This document shows, in pieces, positions 55,611-63,667 of a DNA stretch of 64,000 nucleotides (position 1 is its first letter; the number at the start of each line of letters is the position of its first letter). The DNA comes from JAUIKM01 sp964445695. GTDB taxonomy: Bacteria; Bacteroidota; Ignavibacteria; Kapaibacteriales; UBA7675. The notes beneath the pieces were generated by a model, which did not search any database, was not told the origin of the DNA, and saw only the letters and a program-made list of their open reading frames with translations. The position numbers and the translations under genes are program-made. The stretch lies in the NCBI GenBank assembly GCA_964445695.1, contig CAYULF010000002.1, forward strand, positions 62,001-126,000, given 5' to 3'.

Positions 55611-56795
55611 ATGCCTTATCTCCTGATCGCCCTCCTCTGCCTTGTGATTGCAGGCTGCTCGCACGATGGTAAACAAGAAAATCAGGCAGGGAAATCACAA
55701 GCGGACCTCCACACCACTCTGAACGCCCAAACGACGGACGACGACCACGGCCTGCCGCTGCACACGCTGCGCGTTCCGGAAGGATTCGAGATTGCGGTGT
55801 ATTGCGCGGAAGTCCCGGCGGCGCGATCCATGGCGCGCGGAGACGGCGGAACAATTTTTGTTTCAACGCGCGCTTCCGACGTGGTCTATGCAATCCGGGA
55901 TCTGGACGGCGACAATTATGCCGAAGAGGTTATGGTGATTGCCGAAGACATGACCATGCCGAACGGCGTGGCAATGCACGATGGCGATCTGTACGTGGCC
56001 GAGGTAAGCCGCGTGTGGCGCTTCCCCGCCATCGAGCAAAACCTCGACAAGCCGCGCAGGGAACTGGTGCGCGACGACTTCCCGACGGATCGATCGCATG
56101 GCTGGAAATTTATTCGGTTCGGGCCGGACGGTTATCTCTACGTTCCGGTCGGCGCGCCCTGCAATGTGTGTGAGGAAGAGGATGAGCGCTACGCCACCAT
56201 CATGCGGATGCGCCCCGACGGCAGCGATTTGCAGGTGTTTGCACACGGGGTCCGAAACAGCGTCGGTTTTGACTTCCATCCCGAAACACGGGAGCTGTGG
56301 TTTACCGACAACGGCCGCGACTGGCTTGGCGACGATCAGCCTTCCGACGAGTTAAACCACGCACCGCAGGCCGGACTGCACTTTGGATTCCCCTACTGTC
56401 ACGCCGGAATGATCAGCGACGACGAATTCTGCGAAAGCGGCGACTGTTGCAGCGATGAGCGCTACCGCAAACCGGCCAAGCGACTGGGCCCGCATGTTGC
56501 CGCTCTGGGCATGCGTTTTTACACCGGCGCGATGTTCCCCGAGCAATATCACAATGCGATTTTTATCGCTGAGCACGGCTCCTGGAATCGATCCAACAAA
56601 ATTGGGTATCGCGTCGGTCTGGCACTGTTAAACGGCAATGAAGTGCGGACGTACCGGCCGTTTGTTGAAGGCTGGCTGCAAGATGGCGACGAGGTGTGGG
56701 GACGCCCGGTGGACGTCATGCAAATGCCTGACGGCGCTCTGTTGATTTCCGACGACCACGCCGGAGCAATCTACAGGCTGAGTTACAAAGGTTAA
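55611..56795 (+). CDS. PQQ-dependent sugar dehydrogenase-like lipoprotein (GDH/sorbosone dehydrogenase family)
   Basis: 394 residues. LLCLVIAGC is a lipobox with Cys at about 15, so it is a lipoprotein of the periplasm or outer membrane. The six-bladed propeller signature is visible: RVPEGFEIAVYCAEVPAARS, DMTMPNGVAMHDGDLYVAEV, WKFIRFGPDGYLYVPVGAPC, GVRNSVGFDFHPETRELWFT, DNGRDWLGDDQPSDELN. Extra cysteines occur in CNVCEEEDER and CESGDCCSDERYRK, suggesting local disulfides. Oxidation of a sugar or alcohol with PQQ is inferred; cofactor use is untested. It starts 22 bases after the AI-2E gene stop. Confidence 0.86.
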   Translation: MPYLLIALLCLVIAGCSHDGKQENQAGKSQADLHTTLNAQTTDDDHGLPLHTLRVPEGFEIAVYCAEVPAARSMARGDGGTIFVSTRASDVVYAIRDLDGDNYAEEVMVIAEDMTMPNGVAMHDGDLYVAEVSRVWRFPAIEQNLDKPRRELVRDDFPTDRSHGWKFIRFGPDGYLYVPVGAPCNVCEEEDERYATIMRMRPDGSDLQVFAHGVRNSVGFDFHPETRELWFTDNGRDWLGDDQPSDELNHAPQAGLHFGFPYCHAGMISDDEFCESGDCCSDERYRKPAKRLGPHVAALGMRFYTGAMFPEQYHNAIFIAEHGSWNRSNKIGYRVGLALLNGNEVRTYRPFVEGWLQDGDEVWGRPVDVMQMPDGALLISDDHAGAIYRLSYKG

Positions 56796-56859
56796 ACACA
56801 AGTTCAGAGAGTTCGCCGATTGGACGGCGTGCATTTGTATTCTCCGGAACGGCACTGCT

Positions 56860-57846
56860 ATGGGTGAGTTTTTTAAACAATTCGAAGACATCGTCGGGCT
56901 GAACGCGGCTATACAGCTGCATTTGGTGCAATCGCTGATTGCCATCGCGATTATCTGGGCCGGCAAGACTATCCTGCTTAAACTGGCTTTCAGGCGTATC
57001 CACGATGTACAGAGTCGTTACCGCTGGCAAAAGACGGCCTGGTACACGGCCGTGACGTTGACGGTGTTAATTGTCGGACGCATCTGGTTTGAGGGTATAC
57101 ATTCGCTGGCGACTTTCCTGGGACTTGTCTCGGCGGGTGTGGCCATCGCCCTGAAGGATCCTCTGCTTAACATTGCAGGCTGGGTGTATATCGTGTCGCG
57201 CCGGCCTTTCCACGTCGGTGACAGAATCACGACCAGCGAGTTTGACGGCGACATTGTGGACCAGGGCATGTTTCACTTTGCAATTATGGAAATCGGCGCC
57301 TGGGTGGATGCGGATCAGAACACCGGGCGGATTATCTACATTCCGAATGCGACCATTTTCAACAAACCGGTGGGCAACTACAGCGAGGGCTGGTTTGAGT
57401 ACATCTGGACTGAACTGAAGTTTTGTTTAACATTTGAAAGCGACTGGAAAAAGGCCAAACGCATTGCCAACGACATTGTGATGAAACACGGCAAACCGCT
57501 CAGCCACGCGGCGCAGCGCAAGGTCAGCCAGACGACGGGACGTTACCTCGTGTTCCAGTCTTCGGTGCAGCCGACGGTGTACACGAGTATGAAGGAACAC
57601 GGCATTCAGCTTTCGGCGCGTTATCTGTGCGATCCGCGTCGGAGGCGTCACAGCGAGCAGGCCGTGTGGGAGGAGCTGCTCGACGCTTTTTCGGTGCACG
57701 ACGACATTCAGTTCGCCTACCCGACGCAACGCTTCTACCAGCAGAGCGTGGACGCGCCGACGCGTCCGCACCGCTACGGCGAAAAGGCGAACGCTGAGCA
57801 CAAGGCATCCAATAGTGGAGATGATGATTTACTCGCGGGAAAATGA
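56860..57846 (+). CDS. MscS-type mechanosensitive channel
   Basis: 328 residues. Two or three N-terminal hydrophobic segments (about 25-40, 64-85, 88-105) are followed by the pore helix and beta domain: FLGLVSAGVAIALKDPLLNIAGWVYIVSRRPFHVGDRIT, then VDQGMFHFAIMEIGAW and GRIIYIPNATIFNKPVGNYS. It would release osmolytes under membrane tension. The C-terminal ~130 residues are soluble and charged, with the usual MscS alpha/beta domain. It lies 64 bases after the PQQ-type gene. Confidence 0.92.
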   Translation: MGEFFKQFEDIVGLNAAIQLHLVQSLIAIAIIWAGKTILLKLAFRRIHDVQSRYRWQKTAWYTAVTLTVLIVGRIWFEGIHSLATFLGLVSAGVAIALKDPLLNIAGWVYIVSRRPFHVGDRITTSEFDGDIVDQGMFHFAIMEIGAWVDADQNTGRIIYIPNATIFNKPVGNYSEGWFEYIWTELKFCLTFESDWKKAKRIANDIVMKHGKPLSHAAQRKVSQTTGRYLVFQSSVQPTVYTSMKEHGIQLSARYLCDPRRRRHSEQAVWEELLDAFSVHDDIQFAYPTQRFYQQSVDAPTRPHRYGEKANAEHKASNSGDDDLLAGK

Positions 57847-57915
57847 GGGGTGATTAACGACGCGTTTGTTCTTAAACAGGCGCAGATCCGCCTGTTTATC
57901 ACTGATTGTCTGATG

Positions 57916-58260
57916 TTAATCCCGTGGATTTGAGACTGAATCTGAATCACCCGATGACTCTGAGGTTTGCAGCGGAAGACCCTCGCGGATGTGTTTGCGC
58001 TCATCCAACAGACGAATGATCTCATCGGGTTGCAGCTCGACGACTTTGCCGTCGCGCCAGATCACGGCGTACTGGCCCAGACGCGCCTTGCGATACAGCG
58101 CCTTGGCAATGGCACGCTCGAAGATGAGTCTGACTTCTTCGCTGTCCGGGAGTCCGTAGCTCCTGGTCGGGCCTGTTCCGTGATTAAACAGCTGTCAATG
58201 TACTGGATCGAACTCCCGACCATCAATTTGCTTTTCAACCACGGGCAACGCGGACTTCAC
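57916..58260 (-). pseudogene. Small coupled reading frame interrupted by one in-frame TGA
   Basis: A frame of 115 codons starts at a GTG (58260) whose last bases overlap the TGA of the upstream VWA-protein gene (GTGA), a classic coupling arrangement. It reads MKSALPVVEKQIDGREFDPVH, then TGA at 58195-58197, then QLFNHGTGPTRSYGLPDSEE and a well-formed helical/beta segment (VRLIFERAIAKALYRKARLG, QYAVIWRDGKVVELQPDEII), ending at TAA. The part after the TGA (92 residues) has no ATG, GTG or TTG near its beginning, only a CTG. TGA is an ordinary stop elsewhere in this window. It may be a decayed gene, a sequencing error, or a recoded codon. The opposite strand is also open here but looks less like protein. 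Confidence 0.45.
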
Positions 58261-60434
58261 ACCATCCCCGAGCGTTTGCGCATGAACCACTCCAGGCCAA
58301 AGAGCAGGACGGCGGCGGCCAGCAGCCAGGGCAGATTCCACAGAGCTATTTCACTGCGTTCGCTGACCGGGCGGGCCTGAAAACCGCGGTGTTGTTTGAT
58401 TGCGTCCAGGAGACCGGGCAGTTCATCTGCCGCGAAGAACTTGCCGCCCGTCCGCTCGGACAGGGTGCGCAGAAGTGCGGCGTTCATACGCGGATTCTGG
58501 TATTCAATCGATACTTCTCCGATGCTGAAACGGCCGTTGTCCGTACCGTACTGCGCGTCGTTAACAAGGACGCGTGCATCAAAACTGTATTCGCCCTGCG
58601 GCAAACCCTCAACTTCGGCGGTGTAGCGCCCGCCGCCGAGCGGCGTCAGTACAATGTCGCGCGGTTCCTCCGCTCCGGTGATGCGCACGCGGACGTCGGC
58701 ATTGTCAAGCGGTTCGTAGGTTTCGTCGTAGACCTGCCCGATGACTTCAACGCGTTCGCCGCTGGAATACTGTTCGCGACTTGTTTTAACGCGTACGAGT
58801 TTGCCCTGGTCGCGCGTGGTTAACCAGCGCACGGAGTTTTCCATAAAGGATGTGAACACGTCCGGCGTCTGGGTACGGCCACGCGAAATCTCGGCGGCGT
58901 AGCCCAGCGTTTTCCAGCGGAACAATCCGTAGGCAAACACGGCCATGCTCTTGCGGTTCTGCAGAGATCGAACAGCAATCAAGGGTTCGTTCAGCGGTGC
59001 GTTGTTAACGCGAATCGAAGCCAGAACATCGGCTTCAGGTTTAACTTTCACAAAGGTTTCCGTGCGGAAGACCGGCGGCATGGCGTTCCAATACTGACCG
59101 TCCGCACCGGAACCGTCGATTTTCATGATGGGATGTCCGAGCGCCGTCGGCGGAACGTCCGGCGTCACCAGCAGTTCGCGCTGCTGTGAGGCGCTGACGT
59201 TAAACGGCAAGTAAGGCTCAAGCGGACGCAGCCGCACGTAGTCGATCTCACGCGAGGCCATGAACATCAGCGGACGGCCGCGTTCCAACGCGCCGGCCAG
59301 CATCTGCACCACCTCCGGCGAAGTCGACGAAATCGGGAAACCGATGGTTATAATCAACTCGGCCTGAACCAGGTCCGCGGGCGTCGGTGCGGCACCGATG
59401 TATTCAGCGCCCTTTTTCTGAATGAAGGTAGTCACCTCCACATTTTTATTGCTCTCCAGCGTCGAGCGCACAAAACCCAGATCGGGCGTGGGCGCGCCGG
59501 CCAGAATGACAACTTTGCGTTTGGACTTAAGCACGCGGACAAACTCAACCACGCGGTTGTTTTTGTCGGTCAACTCACCTTCAACCGCGTCGATGCGCGC
59601 TTCGATCTTGCGCGTGCCCTCCTCTTTGGGCAGGTATTCAAACACCAGTGAATAGCTGTTCGCTCCTTCGCGCAACTGAACAAGCTGTTCGTCGATGACC
59701 GCGCCGTTGTCCAGCAACTGCACGGCGACTTCTCCCTCGGAATAGCCCGACGAGCGCAGGTTGACATTGACGGGTGCGGGCACGCCGACATAGGCAAGTT
59801 CATTTGTAATGATGGTCTGCACCGAGACGTCGCGCGGCTCGGTAGAATCGCCGATGCCGACCGTGTAGACTGGGCGTCCGAGCAGTTCGGCGTCGTAGAT
59901 GGGATTCTGGCCGGCGTTGAATGCACCGTCGCTGAGCAGCACAAGCGCGCGAATGTTATCGCGTTCAACGTCGTTGAACACGTCTTTGAACGCACTGGAG
60001 ATGTTGCTGAGTTCGCCGTTGAAATCGAGCGAATCGGGAGTAAAGTTTTCAATCCGCTCGGCGCGTCGATCAAAACGCAGCACGCGGTTGTCGTCACCGA
60101 ACAGCTCCTCGTCGATCTCTGCAAGCGCGGCTGAGTACTGCGCGCGCCGGTCGACCGACGCGTCCTGCATCGCGGCGGATTGAGAATTGTCGAGCATAAC
60201 GGCGACGCGCGCCGGCTCCTCGGTCACCTTCACGAGGTTCAGGAGCGGCTCAAACAAAATGAAAAGAAGCAAGGCAAGCCCGCTGCCGCGCAGGAAAATC
60301 ATGAAGACCTTGCGACGCGTGGAAATCGGCGGAACCGTGGTACGGTAGACAAAAATGCTGAGGGCAAAACCGATCAGGCAGCTCAAAACCAGAAGCCAGA
60401 CGCTGCCGCTCAAACCAAAATCATACGATGTCAT
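58257..60434 (-). CDS. Membrane-anchored VWA-type protein with glutamine-amidotransferase-like region
   Basis: 725 residues. Two N-terminal transmembrane helices (about 11-30 and 43-62) and one at the C-terminus (about 700-720) anchor it. A von Willebrand A-like domain begins at about 76, with a D-x-S-x-S metal site D82-N-S84-Q-S86 and IRALVLLSDGAFNAGQNP. A central section (KRKVVILAGAPTPDLGFVRS ... LITIGFPISS) resembles the class I GATase-like domain seen in such envelope proteins, then Ig-like segments (VKTSREQYSSGERVEVIGQV). Related proteins occur in FCB and planctomycete genomes; the function is unknown. The stop overlaps a small downstream frame by GTGA. Confidence 0.82.
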   Translation of the reverse strand: MTSYDFGLSGSVWLLVLSCLIGFALSIFVYRTTVPPISTRRKVFMIFLRGSGLALLLFILFEPLLNLVKVTEEPARVAVMLDNSQSAAMQDASVDRRAQYSAALAEIDEELFGDDNRVLRFDRRAERIENFTPDSLDFNGELSNISSAFKDVFNDVERDNIRALVLLSDGAFNAGQNPIYDAELLGRPVYTVGIGDSTEPRDVSVQTIITNELAYVGVPAPVNVNLRSSGYSEGEVAVQLLDNGAVIDEQLVQLREGANSYSLVFEYLPKEEGTRKIEARIDAVEGELTDKNNRVVEFVRVLKSKRKVVILAGAPTPDLGFVRSTLESNKNVEVTTFIQKKGAEYIGAAPTPADLVQAELIITIGFPISSTSPEVVQMLAGALERGRPLMFMASREIDYVRLRPLEPYLPFNVSASQQRELLVTPDVPPTALGHPIMKIDGSGADGQYWNAMPPVFRTETFVKVKPEADVLASIRVNNAPLNEPLIAVRSLQNRKSMAVFAYGLFRWKTLGYAAEISRGRTQTPDVFTSFMENSVRWLTTRDQGKLVRVKTSREQYSSGERVEVIGQVYDETYEPLDNADVRVRITGAEEPRDIVLTPLGGGRYTAEVEGLPQGEYSFDARVLVNDAQYGTDNGRFSIGEVSIEYQNPRMNAALLRTLSERTGGKFFAADELPGLLDAIKQHRGFQARPVSERSEIALWNLPWLLAAAVLLFGLEWFMRKRSGMV

Positions 60435-60519
60435 CTATGCCACACGCGGGGTAATTGTTCTGTGCAAGTCGTCGCCGTCACCGCTTTTTGCGGAGGATCG
60501 CCGTCGAAGCAAAAATTCT

Positions 60520-60548
60520 TTGGTCGGAATTTCCAAAAGACGTAATTT
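60520..60548 (+). promoter_or_regulatory. Possible promoter of the tRNA-Pro gene
   Basis: TTGGTC (60520-60525), 17-base spacer, TAATTT (60543-60548), with the tRNA starting 18 bases later. Match quality is modest, but position and spacing fit. Confidence 0.35.
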
Positions 60549-60565
60549 GCTGTTCTGTCGAGGAT

Positions 60566-60639
60566 CGGGGTGTAGCTCAGCCCGGTAGAGCACTACGTTC
60601 GGGACGTAGGGGCCGGAGGTTCAAATCCTCTCACCCCGA
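60566..60639 (+). tRNA. tRNA-Pro (anticodon CGG)
   Basis: 74 bases. The acceptor stem CGGGGTG (60566-60572) pairs with CACCCCG (60632-60638), discriminator A60639. The D-arm sequence TAGCTCAGCCCGGTAGAGC is standard. The anticodon stem CTACG/CGTAG encloses TTCGGGA, giving anticodon CGG at 60600-60602. The T-arm GGAGGTTCAAATCCTC is intact. CCA is not encoded. A promoter-like element precedes it and a terminator follows. Confidence 0.96.
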
Positions 60640-60648
60640 CAGGATTCG

Positions 60649-60684
60649 AAAAAGCCGCATACATACACGTATCGCGGCTTTTTT
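60649..60684. terminator. Bidirectional terminator after tRNA-Pro
   Basis: A 10-bp stem (60649-60658 with 60674-60683) plus an inner ATAC/GTAT pairing, with a T run on the plus strand and an A run on the left that gives T on the minus strand. It ends the tRNA transcript and also the convergent solute-binding protein gene, which stops at 60697. Confidence 0.92.
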
Positions 60685-60696
60685 ATTGGCTCAAGC

Positions 60697-61962
60697 TCAA
60701 TTTTCAGTTCCCATCCCCAGCAGATCCAGGACGGCCGTCTGAGCGTCGTCGAGGCTTTCCTGCGCGGTTTTATTGCCGTAGAGCGCTTCCACCGTCGCTT
60801 CCTCAATCACATCCTGCATGTCCAGCCAGCGCGGATGAACGGGAGTCATGCGCGCGCTACGTAATTGCGCGGCAAACGTTTCACGATGGGGACGAGAGCG
60901 GAAATACGGTGCGGCAAAATAGGAGGTGTCGGCTGGGAAACCGGCCGAGGAAACTTTCTTGCACCACTCAAGGGCATTCTTGCCGTCGCACATCCAATGC
61001 ACAAACTTGCGGGCCAGATCCATGTTGTCCGATTTGGCATTGACGGCCAGGTACTCGCCGCCGGCAAATGACACACCGGGATTGCCGTCGACGGCGGGCA
61101 TCGTCATCACGCCGTAGTCGAGCGACGGGTTTTCAGCCGCAATGCGATCCAGCAGCCAGGACCCGCTCATCCAGATGCCGATCGTCCCGCGAATGAAGGC
61201 GTCGTCCAGTTGACGCTGCGTTTCCACCAGTCCGGATTGCGCGGTCGAGACGTAAAGCTCCAGGCCTTTGACGTTGGACGCCGAGTTCAGATTCGGCACG
61301 CCGCCGGGACCAAAGATATCGCCGCCGGAAGACCAGAAAAGCGGCAGGATTTTTTTGTAGAGGCGGTTGCGGTCCGGACCATTGACCCCAAAACCGTAGA
61401 CGCCGTCGATTTCATTGATTTTCTCGGCTGCAGCGACCAGACCGGCAAAATCAGTCGGCGGGTTGTCCGCATCCAGGCCGGCTTGCGTCAGTAAGTCGCG
61501 ATTGTAGTAGATCACACGACTGTCGACGACCCAGGGCCAGGCGGCAATCTCAGCGCCGTTTTTGGCCACCCGATGTGTGAACGGCAGGAAGGAATTCAGG
61601 TCGGCGCGTTCGCCGCTCAGATCGGCCAGCACACCCGACCCGGCAAACTGCGCCACCCAGTCCGACCCCAGCTCGAGCGCGTCGGGAGCCTGACCGGAGT
61701 TGAAAGCCGCCAGCAGTTTGGCTTTGCCGTCGTTCCAGGAGAGTTCCGTTTTTTCGACTCGACAGTTGTATTCGGCTTCAAATCCGGCGATCACGCTATC
61801 GAGCGCGCGGCGCTGGGCCGGCTCGCTCCAGAAATGCCAGAAAGTCAGAACGGCGGGCTCATCGCCCTGCGATCCGTCCGGGGAAGAACCATCGCCGGAA
61901 CCGCAGGAAGGCAGAAGCATGAGAGTCAGGCAAAAGCCTGCAAGAAGAGCGCTGAAACGCAT
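60697..61962 (-). CDS. Extracellular solute-binding lipoprotein (sugar ABC transporter type)
   Basis: 421 residues with GGGAG upstream of the ATG. Signal with lipobox LLPSC (Cys20). The MalE-like family (SBP type 1) is seen in LTFWHFWSEPAQRRALDSVI, FEAEYNCRVEKTELSWNDGK, AAFNSGQAPDALELGSDWVAQFA, and the late FAGGEYLAVNAKSDNMDLAR and EEATVEALYGNKTAQESLDDA. It binds a sugar or related solute for an ABC importer. No permease or ATPase genes lie within the window on either side. Confidence 0.9.
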   Translation of the reverse strand: MRFSALLAGFCLTLMLLPSCGSGDGSSPDGSQGDEPAVLTFWHFWSEPAQRRALDSVIAGFEAEYNCRVEKTELSWNDGKAKLLAAFNSGQAPDALELGSDWVAQFAGSGVLADLSGERADLNSFLPFTHRVAKNGAEIAAWPWVVDSRVIYYNRDLLTQAGLDADNPPTDFAGLVAAAEKINEIDGVYGFGVNGPDRNRLYKKILPLFWSSGGDIFGPGGVPNLNSASNVKGLELYVSTAQSGLVETQRQLDDAFIRGTIGIWMSGSWLLDRIAAENPSLDYGVMTMPAVDGNPGVSFAGGEYLAVNAKSDNMDLARKFVHWMCDGKNALEWCKKVSSAGFPADTSYFAAPYFRSRPHRETFAAQLRSARMTPVHPRWLDMQDVIEEATVEALYGNKTAQESLDDAQTAVLDLLGMGTEN

Positions 61963-62108
61963 GGAATACTCCCGGATTCAAAGTGCTGGAAACTGGACTG
62001 GAACAAAAAATGCCTGGTACCTAAATGACAAAGGCGCCGCCGGACCAACGTGTTTTGTCGGCGGGGCGCCTCCGCAATATAGCCAACTGAATGCGGGCCT
62101 GTTCGCTT

Positions 62109-63377
62109 TTACATGTGCGCGATTACGGCGTCGCCGAAGCCCGAGGTCTTCACCAGCGTCGCATCGTCCATCAGGCGCGCAAAGTCGTAGGTCACCGTTT
62201 TGGCGGCGATTGCGCCGTTAATGCCCTTGATAATCAGATCGGCGGCCTCGTGCCAGCCGAGGTGGCGCAGCATGAGTTCGCCGGAGAGAATCACCGAGCC
62301 GGGATTGACTTTGTCCTGACCTGCGTACTTGGGCGCGGTTCCGTGCGTCGCCTCAAAAACAGCCACACCGGTGTCGTAATTGATGTTCGCGCCGGGCGCA
62401 ATACCGATCCCGCCAACCTGCGCCGCAAGGGCGTCGCTGATATAGTCGCCGTTGAGGTTGAGCGTGGCAATGACGTCGTACTCGGCCGGACGCGTCAGAA
62501 TCTGCTGCAGGAAGGCGTCCGCGATCGAGTCCTTGACGAGCAGTTTGTCGCCGGGATTGCCGCCGCAGTCGTCCCAGCCGACGGCCTTGTCGGCGAATTC
62601 GTTGCGCACGAGGTCGTAGCCCCAGTCGCGAAAAGCGCCTTCGGTAAATTTCATGATGTTGCCTTTGTGCACCAGCGTCAGCGACTTGCGGCCGTGGCTG
62701 AGGGCGTAGCGCAGTGCGGCGCGCACGATGCGTTCGGTGCCGGGGCGCGAGACGGGTTTGATTCCCAGGCCGACGTCATCGCTGTTTTCGCCGCCGAATC
62801 GCACTTTGGCCCATGCCTCGGGGAACTGCGTTTTCAGGACTTCGGCGAATTTTTTCTGTTCCTCGCTGCCGGCCTGGAATTCGATGCCCGCGTAGATGTC
62901 TTCCGTGTTTTCGCGGAAAATCACCATGTCGACATCACCGGGGCGTTTAACGGGCGAAGGCACGCCTTCGAACCAGCGCACGGGGCGCAAACAGACGTAG
63001 AGATCAAGTTTCTGACGGAGTGCGACGTTGATCGAGCGAATGCCGCCGCCGACGGGCGTCGTCAGCGGACCTTTGATGGCGACCGTGAACTCGCGGATGG
63101 CCTGCAGTGTATCTTCCGGCAGCCAGGTATTCGGGCCGTAGACGTCGTTGGCTTTTTCACCGGCGAAGATTTCAAACCATGCAATCTGCCGCGCTCCGGA
63201 ATAGGCCTTGGCGACGGCGGCGTCAAAGACGCGTTGCGCGGCCGCCCAGATGTCGGGGCCGGTACCGTCGCCTTCGATGAAAGGAATAATCGGCTGATCC
63301 GGCACGTTGAGGTTGCCTGCGGCGTCAACGCTGATTGCCCGGCCGTTCCCCGGAGCCTTGATTTTGCTGTAAGTCAT
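62109..63377 (-). CDS. icd: NADP-dependent isocitrate dehydrogenase
   Basis: 422 residues from the ATG at 63377 (CAGGAAAAACA upstream), close to the 416 of the E. coli enzyme; the longer open frame is not credible. It oxidatively decarboxylates isocitrate to 2-oxoglutarate in the TCA cycle. Substrate and active-site segments are intact: IPFIEGDGTGPDIW, GGIRSINVALRQKLDLYVCLRP, DMVIFRENTEDIYAGIEF, LTLVHKGNIMKFTEGAF, DYISDALAAQVGGIGIAPGA and ATHGTAPKYAGQDKVNPGSV. It is divergent from the glyceraldehyde-3-phosphate dehydrogenase gene. Confidence 0.96.
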   Translation of the reverse strand: MTYSKIKAPGNGRAISVDAAGNLNVPDQPIIPFIEGDGTGPDIWAAAQRVFDAAVAKAYSGARQIAWFEIFAGEKANDVYGPNTWLPEDTLQAIREFTVAIKGPLTTPVGGGIRSINVALRQKLDLYVCLRPVRWFEGVPSPVKRPGDVDMVIFRENTEDIYAGIEFQAGSEEQKKFAEVLKTQFPEAWAKVRFGGENSDDVGLGIKPVSRPGTERIVRAALRYALSHGRKSLTLVHKGNIMKFTEGAFRDWGYDLVRNEFADKAVGWDDCGGNPGDKLLVKDSIADAFLQQILTRPAEYDVIATLNLNGDYISDALAAQVGGIGIAPGANINYDTGVAVFEATHGTAPKYAGQDKVNPGSVILSGELMLRHLGWHEAADLIIKGINGAIAAKTVTYDFARLMDDATLVKTSGFGDAVIAHM

Positions 63378-63568
63378 TGTTTTTCCTGAAGTTATGCAAT
63401 TGAATATTATGAATCGTTTTTCTTGACGGTCGAAGATTGGCGCGCAGCAGGATGCGTCCGGGCAGCATTGATCGACCGCAGTGCAAAGATTCACAAAATA
63501 CGGATTTCCGGCTTCGTGACAATGCAGGGCCGGTACGCTGAAAGCGCCCGCGGCGGCCCCGCACATGA

Positions 63569-63599
63569 TTGCGCAGGTCGTCAAGATTCGGTAATTTTG
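63569..63599 (+). promoter_or_regulatory. Possible Bacteroidota-type promoter for gap
   Basis: TAATTTTG (63592-63599) fits the TAnnTTTG -7 element known from Bacteroidota, and TTG at 63569-63571 lies 20 bases upstream where the -33 element would be. The transcript would begin roughly 60 bases before the ATG at 63668. Confidence 0.25.
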
Positions 63600-63630
63600 A
63601 AGTCTTTTCCCTTCGGGACTAACGATTTCT

Positions 63631-63646
63631 CCCGGAAGTAGCCGGG
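63631..63646 (+). promoter_or_regulatory. Short leader hairpin upstream of gap
   Basis: A 5-bp GC stem (63631-63635 with 63642-63646, six-base loop) lies just before the GGAGG ribosome binding site at about 63656-63660. It may affect translation or mRNA stability. Confidence 0.3.
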
Positions 63647-63667
63647 CTTATTAACGGAGGTGCCGCG

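Noticed and set aside
58195..58197. Selenocysteine codon
   Set aside because: Only a weak 5-bp hairpin follows the TGA, at the wrong distance and without the usual loop bases, and no sel genes are in the window. Kept only as one option within the finding.
57967..58380. Plus-strand ORF opposite the TGA-interrupted frame
   Set aside because: It starts at a TTG without a ribosome binding site, overlaps the end of the VWA-protein gene, and mirrors the codon frame of the minus-strand ORF, as expected for an antisense shadow.
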